Positions 60,666 to 64,000 of a DNA stretch of 64,000 bases are shown here, piece by piece (positions within the stretch are counted from its first letter, which is position 1; the number at the start of each line of letters is the position of its first letter). The notes below the pieces were generated by a model, which saw only the letters and a program-made list of their open reading frames with translations, was not told the origin of the DNA and did no database searches. The position numbers were made by a program, and so were the translations under genes. The DNA is taken from positions 1 through 64,000 of the forward strand of contig CAKTVL010000003.1 of NCBI GenBank assembly GCA_934623575.1. The letters run 5' to 3'. Source of the DNA: an uncultured Oscillospiraceae bacterium (GTDB lineage: Bacteria; Bacillota; Clostridia; Oscillospirales; Oscillospiraceae).

Positions 60666-61787
60666 ATGAGAGTGATATTTACCTGCGGCGGCACCGCGGG
60701 ACATGTGAATCCGGCGCTGGCGCTGGCGGGCTATATGCGGGAAAAGGATCCCGCCACCGCCGTTCTGTTCGTGGGCACGCCCACGGGCATGGAGCGGGAG
60801 CTGGTGGCCAAGGCGGGGTACGACTACGCCGCCGTGGAGGTCAGCAGCTTCCAGCGGAAGCTGAACGCCGAGGGCATCCGCCACAACCTGCACACCCTGC
60901 GGGTGCTGGCCTCCTCCGGGCGGCAGGCACGCGCCATCCTGCGGGATTTCAAGCCCGACCTGGTGGTGGGCACCGGCGGCTACGCCAGCTATCCCATGGT
61001 GAAGGCGGCGGCCAAGGCCCACATTCCCACCGCCGTACACGAGAGCAATATGGTGCCCGGCCTGACCACGAAGATGCTGGAGGAGTACGCCGACGTCATC
61101 ATGGTGGGCTTTGAGGACTGCCGCCAGCACTACCGGCACCCGGAGCGCATCGCCGTCACCGGCACGCCGGTGCGGGGCGATTTCTTCCGGCTGAGCCGGG
61201 AGGAGGCGCGGAAAAAGCTGGGCTTTGACGACGACGCGCCCCTTGTGGTATCCTTTTGGGGAAGTCTGGGCGCCAGCCACATGAACGAGGCCATGGTGGA
61301 CTTCTTCCGCCGGGAGGACGCGGAGGGCTACCCCTTCCGCCACATCCACGCGGCGGGCAAGGGCAGCTGGCCGGTCATGGAGCAGAAGCTGCGGGAGCTG
61401 GGTCTGCCCCGCTCCCCGCGTCTGGACGTGCGGCAGTATATCTACGACATGGACGTGGTGATGGCGGCGGCGGACGTGGTGCTGTGCCGCGCCGGTGCCT
61501 CCACCATCAGCGAGCTGACGGCGCTGGGCAAGCCCACGGTGATGGTGCCGTCCCCCTATGTGACCAACAACCACCAGGAGAAGAACGCGCGGCTGCTGGA
61601 AAGGCACGGCGGCGCGGTGGTCATCACGGAACCGGAGAGCACCGGCGACGGGCTGTACGACGCCGTGGCGGCCATACTGAACGATGGGGAGACGCGGGCG
61701 CGCATGGCGCAGGCCATGCATTCGCTGGGCATCCCCGACGCCACGGAGCGCATTTACCACACGGTGATGGCGCTGGTGAAGAAGTAA
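60666..61787 (+). CDS. murG: UDP-GlcNAc:lipid I N-acetylglucosaminyltransferase
   Basis: This GT-B enzyme of 373 residues has TCGGTAGHVNPALAL at the N-terminus, VGTGGYASYPMVKAA, HESNMVPGLT, the SLGASHMNE phosphate loop, and CRAGASTISELTALGKP for UDP-GlcNAc binding. It converts lipid I to lipid II on the inner membrane face. GGCAGGAGC lies 5 bases before the ATG at 60666; the open frame continues upstream inside ftsW in another frame and is not coding. Confidence 0.96.
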   Translation: MRVIFTCGGTAGHVNPALALAGYMREKDPATAVLFVGTPTGMERELVAKAGYDYAAVEVSSFQRKLNAEGIRHNLHTLRVLASSGRQARAILRDFKPDLVVGTGGYASYPMVKAAAKAHIPTAVHESNMVPGLTTKMLEEYADVIMVGFEDCRQHYRHPERIAVTGTPVRGDFFRLSREEARKKLGFDDDAPLVVSFWGSLGASHMNEAMVDFFRREDAEGYPFRHIHAAGKGSWPVMEQKLRELGLPRSPRLDVRQYIYDMDVVMAAADVVLCRAGASTISELTALGKPTVMVPSPYVTNNHQEKNARLLERHGGAVVITEPESTGDGLYDAVAAILNDGETRARMAQAMHSLGIPDATERIYHTVMALVKK

Positions 61788-61857
61788 GACAGGCACCCCT
61801 CTCCCCTGTCCGGTCATACAATGGCGTAGCTGTTGGATGAGCGGAGAGGGAGGGTAT

Positions 61858-63108
61858 ATGGGATATATCACGATCGAGGGCGGCGTGCCGCTGCGGGGCG
61901 AGGTGACGGTGCAGGGGGCCAAGAACAGCGTTCTGCCCATTCTGGCCGCCGCACTGCTGGCGGGGGACGTGTGCCGGATAGAGGGCTGTCCGCACCTGAG
62001 CGACGTGGAGTCGGCGGCGGACATCCTGCGGTACTTAGGCTGCACCGTGCAGTGGGACGGCGGCGACCTGCTGGTGGACAGCACCACACTGACGCGGTGC
62101 GACATCCCCCAGACGCTGATGCGGCGGATGCGCTCGTCGGTGATCTTTCTGGGGGCCATACTGGCCCGGTGCGGCTGGGCGGAGCTGAGCTATCCCGGCG
62201 GGTGCGAGCTGGGGCCGCGGCCCATTGATCTGCATCTGTCGGCGCTGCGCACCCTGGGCGCGGAGATCGACGACGCCGGCGGGACGCTGCGGTGCCGGGC
62301 GCGGCAGCTGACGGGCGGGCAGATCATGCTGGCCACCCCCAGCGTGGGTGCCACGGAGAACGCCATGCTGGCCGCCTGCGGCGCGGAGGGCGAGACCGTC
62401 ATCTGCAACGCGGCGCGGGAGCCGGAGATCGCGGACCTGCAGGCGTTCCTGTGCGCCATGGGCGCGGAGGTGCGGGGCGCAGGCGGCTCGGTCATTACGG
62501 TGGCGCCAAGGGCGCTGCACGGCTGCGTCCACCGGGTGATACCGGACCGGATCGCGGCGGCCACCTATCTATGCGCGGCGGCGGCCGCCGGAGGCGACGT
62601 GACGCTGCGGAGCACGGAATACCGGCACCTGGCCGCCGTGACCACGGCGCTGCAGCAGGCCGGGTGCGCCGTGGACTGCGGCGAGGAGTACATACAGCTG
62701 ACGCGGACGGGGCCGCTGAAGGCCGTGCCACCGGTGCGGACGGCGCCCTATCCGGGGTTTCCCACCGACGCGCAGGCCATACTGATGGCGGCGCTGCTGC
62801 GGGCACAGGGCACCACGGTATTCGTGGAGAATATCTTTCAGAGCCGGTACCGTCATGTGCCGGAGCTGACGCGCATGGGCGCGGACATCCGCACCGAGGG
62901 GCGGGTGGCCGTGGTGTGCGGCGTGACACGGCTGCACGGCACCGACGTGGTGGCCACCGACCTGCGGGGCGGCGCGGCGCTGGCGGTGGCGGGGCTGTCC
63001 GCTGCGGGCAGCACCACGGTGCAGGGCGTGGGACACATACACCGGGGGTATGAGGACCTGCCCCGGGACCTGCGGGCGCTGGGCGCGCGCATTTGGGAAG
63101 AGAACTGA
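61858..63108 (+). CDS. murA: UDP-GlcNAc 1-carboxyvinyltransferase
   Basis: This protein of 416 residues has VQGAKNSVLPILAAALL near the N-terminus (Lys22 binds substrate) and the catalytic Cys116 in SYPGGCELGPRPIDLH, so it should be sensitive to fosfomycin. It makes the first committed cell-wall precursor. GGGAGGG lies ahead of the ATG at 61858; the ATG at 61837 lacks a good site. murA in place of murC/murB between murG and ftsQ is a variant dcw order. Confidence 0.94.
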   Translation: MGYITIEGGVPLRGEVTVQGAKNSVLPILAAALLAGDVCRIEGCPHLSDVESAADILRYLGCTVQWDGGDLLVDSTTLTRCDIPQTLMRRMRSSVIFLGAILARCGWAELSYPGGCELGPRPIDLHLSALRTLGAEIDDAGGTLRCRARQLTGGQIMLATPSVGATENAMLAACGAEGETVICNAAREPEIADLQAFLCAMGAEVRGAGGSVITVAPRALHGCVHRVIPDRIAAATYLCAAAAAGGDVTLRSTEYRHLAAVTTALQQAGCAVDCGEEYIQLTRTGPLKAVPPVRTAPYPGFPTDAQAILMAALLRAQGTTVFVENIFQSRYRHVPELTRMGADIRTEGRVAVVCGVTRLHGTDVVATDLRGGAALAVAGLSAAGSTTVQGVGHIHRGYEDLPRDLRALGARIWEEN

Positions 63109-63131
63109 CAGACAGCGGAGGACAACGGACG

Positions 63132-63890
63132 ATGGCAAGGCGCAGACGGTACAACCACAAGCGGCGGAGAGGGAGCATGAGCTTCCTCTACAAACTGCTG
63201 GCCTTTGTGCTGATCTGCACCGCCATCGCCCTGGCACTGACGCTGTTTTTCCGCATACGGACCATCGACGTCAGCGGCAACGAGCGGTACTCCAGGCAGG
63301 AGATCATCGACGCGGCGGAGGTGAAGGAAGGGGACAATCTGTTCCTGATGAACAAGTACAATGCGGCGGAGCGGATACGGCAGGCGCTGCCGTATGTCGA
63401 GACGGTGCAGTTCCGGCGGACGCTGCCGGACGGGCTGGCTATCATCGTGACGGAGTGCAGCGACCCGGCGGCCATCGTGCAGGACGGGAAGGCGTATCTG
63501 CTGTGCAGCACGGGGAACATCGTGGACGAAATGGCGGCCGCAGCGGCCAAGGGGCGCATGCAGGTGAAGGGGCTGACGCTGCTGGAGCCGTCCGTGGGGC
63601 AGAAGGCCACGGCGGCGGAGGGGCAGGAGCTGGCGCTGGAGCAGCTGCTGGCCATCATGCAGGCGCTGGACGCGCGGGACATGACGGCGGAGGTATCGCT
63701 GCTGGACATGAGCGACCCGGCGCAGCTGACGCTGCGGTATATGGACCGGTTCAACGTATGCCTGCCCTGGGAGGCGGACTACGGCTACAAGCTGGACTAT
63801 CTGCAGGCGGTGGTGGAGAAGCTGGAGGTCAACGAGAAGGGGACCATCAACATGATGCAGGATGGAAAGGCAAGGTTTATTCCCGAATAA
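63132..63890 (+). CDS. ftsQ: FtsQ/DivIB-type division protein
   Basis: This protein of 252 residues has an Arg-rich cytoplasmic tail (MARRRRYNHKRRRG), a membrane helix (AFVLICTAIALALTLFF), a POTRA domain starting IRTIDVSGNERYSRQEIIDAA and a beta domain with LPYVETVQFRRTLPDGL. It belongs to the divisome subcomplex with FtsL and DivIC. GGAGGAC lies 7 bases before the ATG at 63132. Confidence 0.9.
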   Translation: MARRRRYNHKRRRGSMSFLYKLLAFVLICTAIALALTLFFRIRTIDVSGNERYSRQEIIDAAEVKEGDNLFLMNKYNAAERIRQALPYVETVQFRRTLPDGLAIIVTECSDPAAIVQDGKAYLLCSTGNIVDEMAAAAAKGRMQVKGLTLLEPSVGQKATAAEGQELALEQLLAIMQALDARDMTAEVSLLDMSDPAQLTLRYMDRFNVCLPWEADYGYKLDYLQAVVEKLEVNEKGTINMMQDGKARFIPE

Positions 63891-63964
63891 ATCGCATCGG
63901 TTGCTTTTTCGCGGGATTCCGCGGCGAAGGGCGGAAAGTTTTTTGGCAAAATGGGTGCTTGCAC

Positions 63965-63993
63965 TTGACGCTTGCGCGGATTCGTAATACAAT
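63965..63993 (+). promoter_or_regulatory. Promoter of the next gene beyond the window
   Basis: The -35 TTGACG (63965-63970) and -10 TACAAT (63988-63993) have a 17-bp spacer. It would drive a gene right of the window, by common order ftsZ, but that is not visible. Confidence 0.7.
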
Positions 63994-64000
63994 ACAAGAT

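Overview
The window looks like chromosomal DNA from a GC-rich, spore-forming member of the Clostridia, most likely the Oscillospiraceae. This rests on gene content: SpoIID, a GerA/SpoVAF-type protein, an SpoVD-like PBP with PASTA repeats, a MurE carrying the DNPR motif of meso-diaminopimelate enzymes, RNase Y with YmdB, MraZ, DUF1292 and DUF1540 proteins, and Firmicute-type riboswitches. The species is not determined. Almost all of the DNA is tightly packed housekeeping sequence. I see no prophage, insertion sequence, CRISPR array or defence island.

Layout. 1-1382: two methyltransferase genes (the second cut by the window edge) behind a doubled operator-like palindrome. 1544-4548: tRNA-Leu(CAG) and a class A penicillin-binding protein. 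4668-9240: a DUF1292 gene, a 6S RNA, then a foldase - TcdA - DUF554 - DUF2461 operon. 9270-12781: a manganese-type (yybP-ykoY) riboswitch in front of a P-type ATPase and a small kinase. 12833-26355: a long minus-strand run with an aminotransferase, MreB, ComF, RecD2, UvrA, a YbaK deacylase, TraX, a DMT transporter, UvrB and RadC (DNA repair and recombination dominate). 26397-31489: a guanidine-type riboswitch with a Gdx/SugE exporter, a TRIC channel divergent from a LysR regulator, an M-box riboswitch with MgtE, a DUF1540 protein and two half-size TSUP permeases. 31490-31820: a hairpin-rich spacer. 31821-37965: HtrA protease, a two-component system, SpoIID and the divergent SpoVAF-like gene. 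38092-45529: asparaginase, a lone Mre11/SbcD-like phosphoesterase, a second YbaK-type deacylase, YmdB, a lipoprotein, RNase Y and an amidase. 45629-51787: RlmI-type methyltransferase, HAD phosphatase, MFS transporter, GDPD, RsmD, CoaD and a coiled-coil protein. 52046-63890: the division and cell-wall (dcw) cluster mraZ-rsmH-ftsL-like-PBP/spoVD-murE-mraY-ftsW-murG-murA-ftsQ.

How it fits together. Three cation or toxic-ion transporters (Mn2+/Ca2+ ATPase, guanidinium exporter, Mg2+ transporter) each sit directly behind the matching kind of riboswitch, and each leader has a visible intrinsic terminator. Eighteen sigma-A-like promoters can be read by eye with 17-bp spacing (one with 19), which helps fix several start codons, including TTG and GTG starts. 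The dcw cluster runs from a promoter overlaid with MraZ-box-like repeats and lacks murF, murD, murC and murB.

The least explained structures are non-coding. They are a roughly 80-bp palindromic element present three times in intergenic spacers, a run of GAA words at about 10-bp spacing found both before ftsW and before the SpoVAF-like gene, and the hairpin cluster at 31560-31800. I do not see a clearly new multi-gene system.
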